48,312 nt of DNA from Candidatus Giovannonibacteria bacterium (lineage in GTDB: Bacteria > Patescibacteriota > Minisyncoccia > JACPKW01 > UBA11713). Each line of letters starts with the position of its first letter. Position 1 is the stretch's first letter. Below, one piece after another: positions 7,073 through 15,572 of this stretch. Below the pieces are notes generated by a model. That model searched no databases. It was not told where the DNA came from and saw nothing but the letters and a program-made list of their open reading frames with translations. The position numbers and the translations under genes were made by a program. The stretch lies in assembly GCA_016176285.1 (NCBI GenBank), contig JACOXM010000009.1:1-48312 (forward strand), in the 5' to 3' direction.

Positions 7073-7957
7073 GTGAAAAAAATAAAAACAAAAAATAACG
7101 ATATATTGAAACATTTTTTTGAGGAGGATATTGCCGTGGGCACTGAAAGAGTTTCTTCAAAAGATGCGTGGTTTGCGATTGCCCTCGCCTTTATTATTTC
7201 TCTGGGTGTTATAACAAACGCGGCAAGCAATGCGAGCTTTGTATTGGACTGTGAGGGCTGCGGGGGCGCTTGGACGCATGCGGCGATAAACGGGCAGTTG
7301 CAAGAGAAAGTTTTAAATTTCTCCGAAGAATTACCCGCAACGGTTTACGCGTTAACAGACGTCGTTAACATTTATGGAGGCCTTACAACATTCTTTCTAG
7401 GTTTTCTTTCTTCGATTTTGATTTTAGGTCTTTTTGGACAAGATCAACTTAAAACAAAGAGGAGGCGTACAAAATCCAAAAAGAGCGCAGGCTTTATTTC
7501 AACAGGGCTATTATATATACCCGTGCTTACGCTCGCTCTGATAGGGGCGAGCTTTTATCCAGTTTCTGCGTCTGGGCCTTTTTCTCCGGTATCTTTGCCC
7601 ATTGAAGTTCCTAGGATAGGAGCAACTTTGGAATATGTGGATAGCGGGGCATCCATTGAAGTTAGTAATCCTGCAATAAATGAGATTTGGAGGACCGGGG
7701 AAGATAGGACAATAAGCTGGTCTGTTTCTGGGTTTGGTGCTAAAAATTTAAAAATTTATTTTTATAATATTTCGGAGGATGAAACAGTGCTGGTAAAAGA
7801 ATACTCTAGTAAAACCGCTCCTCAGGCGAGATCTTTTGATCTTCGTGTGCCGTCGAATCTTACTTCGGGAAATTATATAGTCATAGTTTGCGACGCTGTA
7901 AAAAATATTTGTTCCCAAGGCTCGCCATTTTTTATTGAAGGTGGTGTTGGGGCGTGA
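7073..7957 (+). CDS. Membrane protein with C-terminal Kre9/KNH-like beta domain
   Basis: 294 residues from a GTG start; the ATG two bases earlier runs straight into TGA, and no later start keeps the N-terminus. Three hydrophobic segments at about 33-53, 96-122 and 142-166, with a cysteine pair (CEGCGG) after the first. The last 95 residues form a domain with NPAINEIWRTGEDRTISW, an aromatic strand KIYFYN, and SGNYIVIVCD, matching the Ser/Thr-rich Kre9/KNH-type cell-surface domain found in many bacterial envelope proteins. That domain should lie outside the cell. The gene ends in a GTGA overlap with the sugar kinase. Role unknown. Confidence 0.65.
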   Translation: MKKIKTKNNDILKHFFEEDIAVGTERVSSKDAWFAIALAFIISLGVITNAASNASFVLDCEGCGGAWTHAAINGQLQEKVLNFSEELPATVYALTDVVNIYGGLTTFFLGFLSSILILGLFGQDQLKTKRRRTKSKKSAGFISTGLLYIPVLTLALIGASFYPVSASGPFSPVSLPIEVPRIGATLEYVDSGASIEVSNPAINEIWRTGEDRTISWSVSGFGAKNLKIYFYNISEDETVLVKEYSSKTAPQARSFDLRVPSNLTSGNYIVIVCDAVKNICSQGSPFFIEGGVGA

Positions 7958-8958
7958 GTATGCCAAGGGAATATAATTTTGTCGCGATCGGCGATACTGT
8001 AACCGACGCATTTATCCGGCTTAAAAATCCTGCTGCCCACGTGGATATTGATAGGGGCTCGCGGGAAATTTGCATGCGTTTTGCCGACAAAATTCCTTAC
8101 GAAGATGTCATTATTGTGCCAGCGGTGGGTAATCCGGCAAATGCTGCCGCTTCTGCTGCGCGCCTAGGGCTAAAATCAGCACTTGTAACTAACCTTGGTG
8201 AGGATTATTTTGGGGAAGAGTGTTTCCAGGCGTTGAAGCGCGAAAATATCGCAACGGAATTTATTCAAATCAACCACAACAAAAAAACTAATTATCACTA
8301 CGTTCTCTGGTACGAAGACGACCGTACTATCTTAATCAAGCACGAAAAATATGATTATAAACTTCCGGATATTAATGATCCGGGATGGATTTATTTTTCT
8401 TCGCTTGCAGAGCATTCGCTCCCTTTCCACGAGGTAATTGAAAAATATTTGGCGGTGCGGCCGAAAATAAAATTAGCTTTTCAGCCGAACACGTTTCAAA
8501 TAAAATTCGGCGCAAAAAATCTTGCCGGAATATATAAGCGCACGGACTTGTTCATTTCGAATAAAGAAGAAGCGGAAAGAATTTTGGAAATCGGGGAAAA
8601 TAAACGCGATATCAAAGAACTTCTTGATGGCATCGCACTTTTAGGCCCTAAAATAGTTGTAATTACGGATGGGCCGAAAGGAGCGTATGCCTTGGGAGAA
8701 GGCGAGTATTGGTTTATGCCGCCATATCCCGATCCGAAGCCGCCTTATGAGAGAACTGGCGCGGGCGATGCTTTTTCCTCTACTTTTACTGCCGCCCTCG
8801 CTTTAGGCAAAACCATTCCCGAAGCTCTTTCTTGGGCGCCGATTAATTCAATGTCAGTCGTGCAATATGTGGGAGCGAGAGAAGGACTTTTGTCGCGTGA
8901 AAAATTGGAAAAATATTTAGAAGAAGCCCCGGCGGATTATAAACCAAAAAAAATATGA
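7954..8958 (+). CDS. PfkB-family carbohydrate kinase
   Basis: Ribokinase-fold kinase phosphorylating a sugar or related alcohol with ATP; the substrate cannot be read from the sequence. 334 residues from GTG at 7954 (GTGA overlap); an ATG at 7960 is an equally good start. Seen: FVAIGDTVTDAF at the N-terminus, the GNPANAAASAARLG substrate loop (usually GG-x-x-N), GPKGAYAL before the large ATP loop, and the catalytic anion-hole motif ERTGAGDAFSS (DTGAGD family signature). It overlaps the aldolase gene by four bases, suggesting a linked step; a phosphofructokinase-like role is possible but unproven. Confidence 0.85.
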   Translation: MSMPREYNFVAIGDTVTDAFIRLKNPAAHVDIDRGSREICMRFADKIPYEDVIIVPAVGNPANAAASAARLGLKSALVTNLGEDYFGEECFQALKRENIATEFIQINHNKKTNYHYVLWYEDDRTILIKHEKYDYKLPDINDPGWIYFSSLAEHSLPFHEVIEKYLAVRPKIKLAFQPNTFQIKFGAKNLAGIYKRTDLFISNKEEAERILEIGENKRDIKELLDGIALLGPKIVVITDGPKGAYALGEGEYWFMPPYPDPKPPYERTGAGDAFSSTFTAALALGKTIPEALSWAPINSMSVVQYVGAREGLLSREKLEKYLEEAPADYKPKKI

Positions 8959-9815
8959 ATCTCACGGAAATATTAAAACGTGCACAAAACGAGAAGTGGT
9001 CTACGGGCCATTTCAACTTTTCCGAATCCGATCAGGTGCGCGCAGTTTGCGAGGCGGCGGCCGAATTGCGTTCTGTGGCCATTCTCGGTACGTCAGAAGG
9101 AGAGGCGGGGCACATAGGATATTTGGAAGCTGTTGCGCTTCGCGATGCATTTAGAAAGGAATTCGGAATTCCTATTTTTTTGAATTCGGACCACCACAAA
9201 AGTGTAGACAGCGCAAAAAAAGCAGTTGATGCTGGGTACGATTCAATTCACATCGATCTTTCGGCCGAACCGTACGATCAGAATATTGCGGGAACCAAGG
9301 CTATTGTTGAATACGCCCATTCTAAGTTGAGCGAAGTTAATGTAGAAGGGGAGTTGGGCTATTTGCGCGGAGAATCTAAAATTCAAAATGAAAAAATTGA
9401 GGTGAGCGAGGCTGATTACACGGATCCGAACAAAGCCGCCGAATTCATAGCGGCAACCGGTATTAATCGTCTCGCTATTGCTGTTGGCAACATCCACGGC
9501 ATATCTAAAGATGAACCCAATTTAGATATTGATCGAATAATTAAAATTCGCGCGGCGGTACCTACGGAAGTCGCGTTGGTTTTGCATGCGGGCTCTGGGA
9601 TTCCCGATATGCAAATTAAAGCTGCCATTACGGCTGGCATCGCGAATGTCCATATTAATACGGATATTCGCGTCGCTTATGCAAAGGCGCTTCGCGATGA
9701 GCTTCAAAAATCTGATGAAACCACGCCGTATAAATTTGATTCGCCTGCGCGGGAAGCGTTGAAGGAAGTTATCAAACAAAAGCTTACTTTATTTGGTGCC
9801 GTGAATTTGTTTTAA
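8955..9815 (+). CDS. fba: Class II fructose-bisphosphate aldolase
   Basis: Zinc-dependent aldolase cleaving or forming fructose 1,6-bisphosphate. 286 residues. Metal and active-site signatures: FLNSDHHKSVDSAKKAVDAG (acid aspartate and first zinc histidine), VEGELGYLRGE (glutamate), GNIHG (histidine), VLHAGSGIP (histidine and phosphate loop), and the final phosphate-binding strand HINTDIR. Tagatose- or other ketose-bisphosphate specificity cannot be excluded within this family. The ATG overlaps the kinase TGA. Confidence 0.9.
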   Translation: MNLTEILKRAQNEKWSTGHFNFSESDQVRAVCEAAAELRSVAILGTSEGEAGHIGYLEAVALRDAFRKEFGIPIFLNSDHHKSVDSAKKAVDAGYDSIHIDLSAEPYDQNIAGTKAIVEYAHSKLSEVNVEGELGYLRGESKIQNEKIEVSEADYTDPNKAAEFIAATGINRLAIAVGNIHGISKDEPNLDIDRIIKIRAAVPTEVALVLHAGSGIPDMQIKAAITAGIANVHINTDIRVAYAKALRDELQKSDETTPYKFDSPAREALKEVIKQKLTLFGAVNLF

Positions 9816-9824
9816 TATAAAGAT

Positions 9825-10796
9825 ATGCCAAAAATTTTTGTTACTAGAAAAATCCCTGAAGCTGGGATAAATAAGCTTCATGATGCCGGTTTCGAGGTTG
9901 AAATGAACCCCGTGGATAAAGTTCTTTCAAAAGAAGAGCTCCTTCATTATTTGAAAGATGGCGAGTATGATGCGGTACTGTCTTTATTGACGGACAAAAT
10001 TGACGCAGATGTTCTCAAGGGGGCGGGCCAGAAATGCAAAATTTTTGCGAACTACGCTGTTGGGTTTGACAATGTTGATTTAATTGAAGCAAAAAAGATC
10101 GGAATAATGATAACGAATACCCCGGGGGTTGTGAGTAATACTGTAGCGGAGCATACTTTTGCGTTGATGCTCGCGATTGCACACCGTGTTTCCGAGGGAG
10201 ATAGATTTTCACGTGCGGGTAAATACCACGGATGGGAGCCAATGATGCTTTTAGGAACCGACCTTTCCGGAAAAACTCTCGGCGTAATCGGTCTTGGGCA
10301 TATCGGATCCAGAGTTGCGTATTATGGTAAAAAAGGTTTTGACATGAACGTAATTTATTACGATATAAAAAGGAATAATGAATTCGAAAAAGAGATTGGG
10401 GCGATTTTTTCCGAAACTCCGGAAGACGTGCTAAAAAAATCTGATTTTGTTTCGATTCATGTCCCGCTCATGGATTCGACAAAACATTTAATAAATGCCG
10501 ACCGGCTGAAGATGATGAAGCGTGATGCATATCTGGTAAATACTTCGAGGGGCCCGATAATAGACGAAAAAGCTTTGGCGGATGCTCTAAGAAATAAAAT
10601 AATTAGGGGAGCCGCCATTGATGTTTTTGAGCATGAGCCGGCAATTGAGCCTGAATTAATGAAATTGGAGAATGTCATATTGACGCCGCATATCGCGTCC
10701 GCAACCGAGGAAGCTCGGGATAAAATGGCCGTGCTCGCCGCGGAAAATATTATTGCGGCGCTTGAAGGAAAGAGGCCGCCGAATCTTGTTGAATAG
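9825..10796 (+). CDS. D-isomer-specific 2-hydroxyacid dehydrogenase
   Basis: NAD(P)-dependent reductase of the glyoxylate/hydroxypyruvate or D-lactate/phosphoglycerate dehydrogenase superfamily. 323 residues. Rossmann motif GLGHIGSRVA near residue 155, NTPGVVSNTVAEHTFALML before it, and the catalytic triad arginine (VNTSRGPIID), glutamate (DVFEHEP) and histidine (TPHIASAT). Following the aldolase by nine bases, it may serve redox balance in fermentation, but substrate preference cannot be told from sequence alone. Confidence 0.88.
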   Translation: MPKIFVTRKIPEAGINKLHDAGFEVEMNPVDKVLSKEELLHYLKDGEYDAVLSLLTDKIDADVLKGAGQKCKIFANYAVGFDNVDLIEAKKIGIMITNTPGVVSNTVAEHTFALMLAIAHRVSEGDRFSRAGKYHGWEPMMLLGTDLSGKTLGVIGLGHIGSRVAYYGKKGFDMNVIYYDIKRNNEFEKEIGAIFSETPEDVLKKSDFVSIHVPLMDSTKHLINADRLKMMKRDAYLVNTSRGPIIDEKALADALRNKIIRGAAIDVFEHEPAIEPELMKLENVILTPHIASATEEARDKMAVLAAENIIAALEGKRPPNLVE

Positions 10797-10836
10797 CAGG
10801 TTGATTAAAAACAGAATATGTGATTAACTTATATCC

Positions 10837-11517
10837 ATGCTTTCGATTAATGCTGAAAAGCGCGAAATTAAAGGAAAAAAAGTAAAAAAACTTAGAGAAT
10901 CCGGAAAAATTCCTGGGATTGTTTATGGCGCCGGAGAAAAAGAAATACTGCTAGAAATACCGGAAAGGGAATTTGAAAAAGTTTTTCGCGAAGCTGGGGA
11001 GTCCAGTTTAGTTGAACTTAAAATCGAGGGAAGTAATAAAAATGTGCTTATACATGATGTTTCGTTTGACCCGATAAAAGACCGCCCGGTTCACGTAGAT
11101 TTCCTGCAGGTAAGGATGGATAAGCTGATTAAGGCTACGGTGGAACTTTCGTTTGATGGTGAATCTCCCGCGGTAAAGCTTGGCGGAATTCTTGTGAAGG
11201 TTGTGCGTGAACTAGAGATTGAAGCCTTGCCGAAAGACTTGCCGCCGTCCATAAATGTGGATATTTCAAAACTCCTGAATTTTGGAGATAAATTTTCAGT
11301 ATCAGATTTGGAGTTGCCTAAAGGGGTCAAAGTGCATGCATCGGCTGATGAAGCCCTGGCCTTAGTTGTGGCGCCGAAAACAGAAGAGGAGTTGAAAGCG
11401 GAGGAAACAATCGAAGCGAAAACAATCGAGTCAATAGAGGTTGTGGGTAAAAAGAAGGAAGAAAAAGCTGAAGAAGGCGAGGCAGAAGGAGAAAAAGCCG
11501 AAGGAAAGGAGAGCTAG
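10837..11517 (+). CDS. rplY: 50S ribosomal protein L25 (TL5/CTC type)
   Basis: 226 residues. The N-terminal 5S-rRNA-binding domain has EKREIKGKKVKKLRESGKIP and IVYGAG; the second domain has VHVDFLQV and the LPKDLPPSINVDIS block of the long TL5/CTC form. The last 35 residues are a low-complexity Glu/Lys/Ala tail. It binds 5S rRNA in the large subunit. It follows a 40-base gap with no convincing promoter. Confidence 0.92.
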   Translation: MLSINAEKREIKGKKVKKLRESGKIPGIVYGAGEKEILLEIPEREFEKVFREAGESSLVELKIEGSNKNVLIHDVSFDPIKDRPVHVDFLQVRMDKLIKATVELSFDGESPAVKLGGILVKVVRELEIEALPKDLPPSINVDISKLLNFGDKFSVSDLELPKGVKVHASADEALALVVAPKTEEELKAEETIEAKTIESIEVVGKKKEEKAEEGEAEGEKAEGKES

Positions 11518-11529
11518 ATAATAAACGTC

Positions 11530-11538
11530 TGCTATAAT
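11530..11538 (+). promoter_or_regulatory. Extended -10 promoter, leaderless type
   Basis: TGC immediately followed by TATAAT (11533-11538), with only six bases before the ATG of the murein hydrolase gene. Transcription from about seven bases downstream of the box would begin at or next to the start codon. No -35 match is seen. Confidence 0.65.
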
Positions 11539-11544
11539 AGAACT

Positions 11545-12846
11545 ATGAAATATATATGGTTGGCATTGTTGCTTTTTCCTTTTTATTTTATTTTTGCGCA
11601 AACGCTTGATCCTTCGGCCGTTGTTGATAGAAGGGCACAGCTCGAAAATGAACTCCAGAATTTGGAAAAAGAAATAGAAGGGTACCGCGGTCAGATTCAG
11701 TCAAAACAAAAGGAGGCGCAGAGCCTTGAGCGGGACATTTCTTTAATTGATTCGCAAATTAAAAAATCCCAGCTGGAAATTAGGGCGAGAAATATAAGCA
11801 TTTCAAAGCTTCAAACTGCAATCGGAGAAAAAAATCAAACGATATCAGTTCTGGAAGAAAAAATCGAGAAAGAAAAAGCTTCGCTGGGGGAACTCATCAG
11901 AAATCTTTATGAGCTTGATCAGACCACTTTAGTGGAGGTTTTGTTTTCATATGATAATCTTTCGGACTTTTTTGTTCAGTCGGACACATTCGACACGATA
12001 CAGGAATCTCTGCAAAGATCTTTCGATGAAATAAGGACAAATAAAACAAAAACCGAAACAGAACGGGATGATTTGGAAGACAGGAAAGCTCAGGAAGTAC
12101 AGCTCAAAACTTTGCAGGAAATTGAAAAAAAGCGCGTGCAGGAAAGGGAAGCTGAAAAGAAAAAAATTCTGGCCGACACAAGGGGACAGGAAAAAAATTA
12201 CAAAAAAATAATGGATGCGCGTTCAAAAAATGCCGCGGCCATCAGGTCCGAATTATTCGTATTGAACGGTTCAGGGGCTATTCCTTTTGAAAAGGCGCTG
12301 GATTACGCCCAAAAAGTTGAAAGAGGTACTGGGGTAAGGGCGGCTTTTCTCTTAGGCATTATTGCTGAGGAATCAAATTTGGGAGCAAATGTTGGAACTG
12401 GAAACTGGAAAACAGATCTTTCGCATGCCAGATGTGCAAAGCAGAGGGACACTTTTCAGGATATTACGTCTCGCCTTGGATTAAATCCCGATAAAATGCC
12501 CGTATCAAAAAGAGCTTGGTATGGATATTGCGGAGGCGCAATGGGTCCAGCTCAATTTATCCCTACAACCTGGATATTGTATGAGGATGCTGTTTCGGCG
12601 ATAACCGGGCATAACCCACCTAATCCGTGGGACCCGTATGACGCGTTTACTGCTTCAGGGCTTTTACTAAGAGATAATGGCGCCGCAGCTGGAACATATA
12701 GCGCCGAACACACTGCAGCTTTGAAATATTTAGCTGGTGGTAATTGGAAAAATCCGGCATATCGTTTTTACGGAGACGATGTGATGGCGCTTGCACAAAA
12801 ATATCAGGACCAGATCAATATATTGTCGAGCGTAGCCAAGAGGTGA
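11545..12846 (+). CDS. Coiled-coil peptidoglycan hydrolase with MltB-like transglycosylase domain
   Basis: 433 residues. Residues 1-19 are a signal peptide (hydrophobic, ending IFAQ). Residues about 25-120 and 155-230 are long coiled coils rich in Glu, Lys and Gln, as in EnvC/PcsB-type division hydrolases. Residues about 250-433 form a lytic transglycosylase domain: the catalytic glutamate lies in IIAEESNLGANVG, followed by the substrate-groove block GGAMGPAQFIPTTW and NPWDPYDAFTASG, typical of MltB-like enzymes. It is expected to act outside the membrane on septal or remodelled peptidoglycan. Its start is fixed by the leaderless promoter six bases upstream. Confidence 0.85.
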   Translation: MKYIWLALLLFPFYFIFAQTLDPSAVVDRRAQLENELQNLEKEIEGYRGQIQSKQKEAQSLERDISLIDSQIKKSQLEIRARNISISKLQTAIGEKNQTISVLEEKIEKEKASLGELIRNLYELDQTTLVEVLFSYDNLSDFFVQSDTFDTIQESLQRSFDEIRTNKTKTETERDDLEDRKAQEVQLKTLQEIEKKRVQEREAEKKKILADTRGQEKNYKKIMDARSKNAAAIRSELFVLNGSGAIPFEKALDYAQKVERGTGVRAAFLLGIIAEESNLGANVGTGNWKTDLSHARCAKQRDTFQDITSRLGLNPDKMPVSKRAWYGYCGGAMGPAQFIPTTWILYEDAVSAITGHNPPNPWDPYDAFTASGLLLRDNGAAAGTYSAEHTAALKYLAGGNWKNPAYRFYGDDVMALAQKYQDQINILSSVAKR

Positions 12847-12848
12847 TC

Positions 12849-13379
12849 ATGAAATTTATTTTGACGAGGCATTGCGAGACTGATTGGAATAAGCAGGGCC
12901 TGCTTCAGGGTTGGACGGATATAGGTATTAATGAAGCGGGCTGGGTGCAGGCTGAAGAACTCGCAAAGAATCTTGCCCAATTAAAATTTAAATTTAATAA
13001 AGTTGTGTCTTCCGATTTAAAGCGCTCCGTAGAAACAGCTTCGGTTTTAAGCTCGTATTTAAAAATTCCTGTTTTACAGGATCGCCGCTTGAGAGAATGT
13101 GGCTTTGGAGAATTCGAGGGGAAGCCCAGGGAGAAAGTTTCTGAAAAATATAGTGAGGTAAGCTATGATTTTGAACCTTTTGGAGGCGAAAGTAGGGATC
13201 AGGTCTTAAGAAGGCACTTAGCTCTGCTTGATGATTTGAGTTTTGATCAGGGTGAAGAGAAAGACCAGAATTATACTTTGCTTGTAGGTCATGGGACGGG
13301 ATTGAACACGGTACTTCATCACTTAAAAAAAGGTCCTCTTTTGCGAGGAGAATATGCCTTGATAGATTATCCCGTCTGA
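12849..13379 (+). CDS. Histidine phosphatase family protein
   Basis: 176 residues from ATG at 12849. The phosphohistidine motif is [10 protein letters not shown] (RHG/RHC type) and the second catalytic histidine is in [19 protein letters not shown] supplies the conserved arginine and [11 protein letters not shown] the acid region. The fold fits phosphoglycerate-mutase-like phosphatases (CobC/GpmB type); substrate unknown. The frame is open upstream but this ATG gives the canonical start of the fold. It starts two bases after the hydrolase stop, and AGGTGA overlapping that stop may act as a ribosome-binding site. Its last 13 bases overlap the convergent prfA gene. Confidence 0.85.
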   Translation: MKFILTRHCETDWNKQGLLQGWTDIGINEAGWVQAEELAKNLAQLKFKFNKVVSSDLKRSVETASVLSSYLKIPVLQDRRLRECGFGEFEGKPREKVSEKYSEVSYDFEPFGGESRDQVLRRHLALLDDLSFDQGEEKDQNYTLLVGHGTGLNTVLHHLKKGPLLRGEYALIDYPV

Positions 13380-14095
13380 ACTTTTTGGAAAGCGCTTATC
13401 ATCGCCTCGATCTCTCCGTTCAAAAGCCTTTCGATGTTGTGCCAGGATTTTTTTATTCTGTGATCCGTTATTCTATCTTGCATAAAATTGTAAGTGCGGA
13501 TTTTTTCGGAGCGGTCGCCTGTTCCGATTTGTTCCTTCCTGTCTCTTGAGAGCGACTCGGATTCTTTTCTCTTTTTTTCATCAAGAAGTTTCGCGCGCAA
13601 AATAGACATGGCTTTTTCCCTGTTTTTATGCTGCTGCCTTTCTTCGCGGGACGATACGACTATTCCGGACGGCTTATGCAGAATCCGCACGGCTGTCTCG
13701 ACTTTATTTACATTTTGTCCGCCGTGGCCCCCAGCCCTCGAGAAAGTTACTTCAAGATCGGAATCTTTTACTTCAATATCCTGCGGTTTTGCTTCGGGTA
13801 AAATTACAACGGAAACCGTTGATGTGTGTACGCGGCCGGATTTTTCTGTTTTGGGAACTCTTTGGACACGGTGCACACCGGATTCGTATTTCATTTTTGA
13901 GTAAACTCCCGCTCCGGTTATTTCGGCAACAACGCTTTTATAGCCCTCCAAGTCGCTTTTAGATTCGTCTAAAATTTTAAAACCCCAGCCTTCGCGTGCC
14001 GAATAACCCTGGTACATACGGAGTAATTGTTTGGCGAACAAAGAAGCCTCATTTCCGCCGGCCCCGGCCCTGATTTCCAATATTACAGTTTCCAC
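13367..14095 (-). CDS. prfA: Peptide chain release factor 1, lacking domain 1
   Basis: Recognises UAA/UAG in the A site and triggers peptide release. Seen: [32 protein letters not shown] with the PxT codon-reading motif (PKT, residues 81-83; RF1 type rather than the RF2 SPF), and [11 protein letters not shown] with the catalytic GGQ (125-127). 242 residues versus about 360 in the family: the N-terminal helical domain 1 (about 105 residues) is absent. The GTG start lies four bases after the rpmE stop, so there is no room for that domain here. The C-terminal part after GGQ is complete. Confidence 0.9.
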   Translation of the reverse strand: METVILEIRAGAGGNEASLFAKQLLRMYQGYSAREGWGFKILDESKSDLEGYKSVVAEITGAGVYSKMKYESGVHRVQRVPKTEKSGRVHTSTVSVVILPEAKPQDIEVKDSDLEVTFSRAGGHGGQNVNKVETAVRILHKPSGIVVSSREERQQHKNREKAMSILRAKLLDEKKRKESESLSRDRKEQIGTGDRSEKIRTYNFMQDRITDHRIKKSWHNIERLLNGEIEAMISAFQKVQTG

Positions 14096-14098
14096 GGT

Positions 14099-14320
14099 TT
14101 AAACTTTACGCTTTACGTTTTTCTTTGCGGCACGTGCCTTAAACCGCTCAACTCTTCCGGCCGCGTCAATTAATTTGCCTTTTCCGGTAAAAAATGGATG
14201 GCATGCCGAACAAACTTCGACTTCGATGCTTTCTTTTACGGAGCCGACAACCATCTGATTACCACAGGCGCATTTGATTTTAGCCTTCGGAAAGTATTTT
14301 GGGTGAATTTCAGCTTTCAT
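14099..14320 (-). CDS. rpmE: 50S ribosomal protein L31
   Basis: 73 residues from the ATG at 14320, giving the standard start [11 protein letters not shown]; longer in-frame extensions would add a non-homologous hydrophobic leader. It is a zinc-binding (C+) L31: CACGN and CSACHPFF supply the four cysteines. The basic C-terminus (KKNVKRKV) contacts rRNA. It is transcribed with prfA, which starts four bases after its stop; rpmE-prfA adjacency is common in bacteria. Confidence 0.93.
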   Translation of the reverse strand: MKAEIHPKYFPKAKIKCACGNQMVVGSVKESIEVEVCSACHPFFTGKGKLIDAAGRVERFKARAAKKNVKRKV

Positions 14321-14328
14321 ACCGAAAT

Positions 14329-14337
14329 ATACTAACA
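14329..14337 (-). promoter_or_regulatory. Extended -10 candidate for rpmE-prfA
   Basis: On the minus strand, TGT followed by TAGTAT lies eight bases before the rpmE ATG, predicting a leaderless or nearly leaderless mRNA. TAGTAT is a weak -10 match, so the evidence is mainly position and the TG extension. Confidence 0.4.
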
Positions 14338-14361
14338 GAAAATAAAATTTAAGAAAAGGGG

Positions 14362-14390
14362 TTGCGCTAACTTCCATTAAATATTACACT
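14362..14390 (+). promoter_or_regulatory. Promoter of rpsB-tsf (TTGCGC-17-TACACT)
   Basis: TTGCGC at 14362-14367, a 17-base spacer and TACACT at 14385-14390. The ATG of rpsB is nine bases after the -10 box, so the leader would be only a few bases. It faces the rpmE promoter within an 79-base divergent gap. Confidence 0.65.
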
Positions 14391-14399
14391 ATTCCCCAT

Positions 14400-15122
14400 A
14401 TGGCAGAAATTTTAGCGAAGGGCGACAACCCAGAACTCGAGACAATGTTTTCGCTGGGCGTTCAGTTCGGCTATTCAAGGTCCCGACGCCACCCTAAAAT
14501 GGCGGCATATATACATGGTATAAAAAATAATATAGAAATATTCGATTTGGAGATGACCTCGGAAGCATTGGATAAAGCCAAAGTTTTTTTGAAGAAATTG
14601 GGGGAGAGCAGAAAAAATATTCTGTTCGTCGGCACCAAACCTTCAAGCCGGGCGGCTGTCGAAAAATATGCGAAATCCGTACAGGCGAGCTATGTTGCGG
14701 GAAGGTGGATTGGAGGTACCCTCACAAACGCTAAAATAATCAGGGACAGAATAAAATATTTCGAAGACCTTAAGAGAAAAAAGGAAACCGGCGAGCTTGA
14801 GAAATACACTAAAAAAGAAAAATTGAGAATTACAAGGGAAATAAAAACACTCGAAGAAAAATTTTCCGGAATTGAAAATTTGAAGAACGATTTAGGCGCC
14901 GTGATAATGGTTGACCCTAGGGAGGAGAAAACCGCGTTTGCGGAGGCGAAGAAAGTTTTAGTGCCGATAATTGCCATTCTATCTTCGGATAATAATCCTT
15001 CCGGCATCGCGTATCCCATTCCCGCAAACGATTCCGCTTCCACGAGCATAGAATATTTATTAAGGAAACTTGCTGAGGGATATAGAGAGGGTTTGATGGC
15101 TCCTGATCAAAAAAATGTCTAA
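14400..15122 (+). CDS. rpsB: 30S ribosomal protein S2
   Basis: 240 residues. Signatures: GVQFGYSRSRRHPKMAAYI at the N-terminus, ILFVGTKPSSRAAVEKYA, the YVAGRWIGGTLTN strand, and the C-terminal IAILSSDNNPSGIAYPIPAND. It binds late on the small subunit and supports S1 and mRNA docking in other bacteria. It overlaps tsf by eight bases. The rpsB-tsf order is conserved in bacteria. Confidence 0.96.
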   Translation: MAEILAKGDNPELETMFSLGVQFGYSRSRRHPKMAAYIHGIKNNIEIFDLEMTSEALDKAKVFLKKLGESRKNILFVGTKPSSRAAVEKYAKSVQASYVAGRWIGGTLTNAKIIRDRIKYFEDLKRKKETGELEKYTKKEKLRITREIKTLEEKFSGIENLKNDLGAVIMVDPREEKTAFAEAKKVLVPIIAILSSDNNPSGIAYPIPANDSASTSIEYLLRKLAEGYREGLMAPDQKNV

Positions 15123-15567
15123 CGTTTCCAAAGAAGCAATTCAAGAATTAAGAATAAAAACCGGCGTTTCTGTTATGGCGGTAAAAAAAGCGCTCGATAA
15201 GGCTGACGGCGATATGGCCAAGGCAGAAGTGTTTCTTAAGGAAGAATCACTTTTGATCGCTTCAAAAAAAGCTGATAGGGAAACAAGGGCTGGAATAATT
15301 CAGAGCTATGTGCACGCTGGAAGAATCGGGGTTATCGTAAAATTAAAATGCGAAACTGATTTTGTAGCCAAGAATCCGGAATTCCAGAATTTTTCAAAAG
15401 ATATCGCGATGCAGGTCGCGGCTTCTGAATCAACCCGAACGGAAGAATTATTGAAAGAGCCGTACATAAAAAATACCTCGCTTACAATTTCCGACTATTT
15501 GAAAGAGGCGATTGGAAAGTTCGGCGAAAATATTGAGATTTCGGATTTTAAAAAATTAGAGTTGTAA
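15115..15567 (+). CDS. tsf: Elongation factor Ts (short form)
   Basis: Nucleotide exchange factor for EF-Tu. 150 residues: the N-terminal UBA-like domain (IQELRIKTGVSVMAVKKALD), the invariant CETDFVAKN, and a single reduced core subdomain. E. coli EF-Ts has 283 residues; short versions with one core domain are known from CPR, cyanobacterial and thermophile lineages. The ATG lies inside the end of rpsB. Confidence 0.93.
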   Translation: MSNVSKEAIQELRIKTGVSVMAVKKALDKADGDMAKAEVFLKEESLLIASKKADRETRAGIIQSYVHAGRIGVIVKLKCETDFVAKNPEFQNFSKDIAMQVAASESTRTEELLKEPYIKNTSLTISDYLKEAIGKFGENIEISDFKKLEL

Positions 15568-15572
15568 GATAT

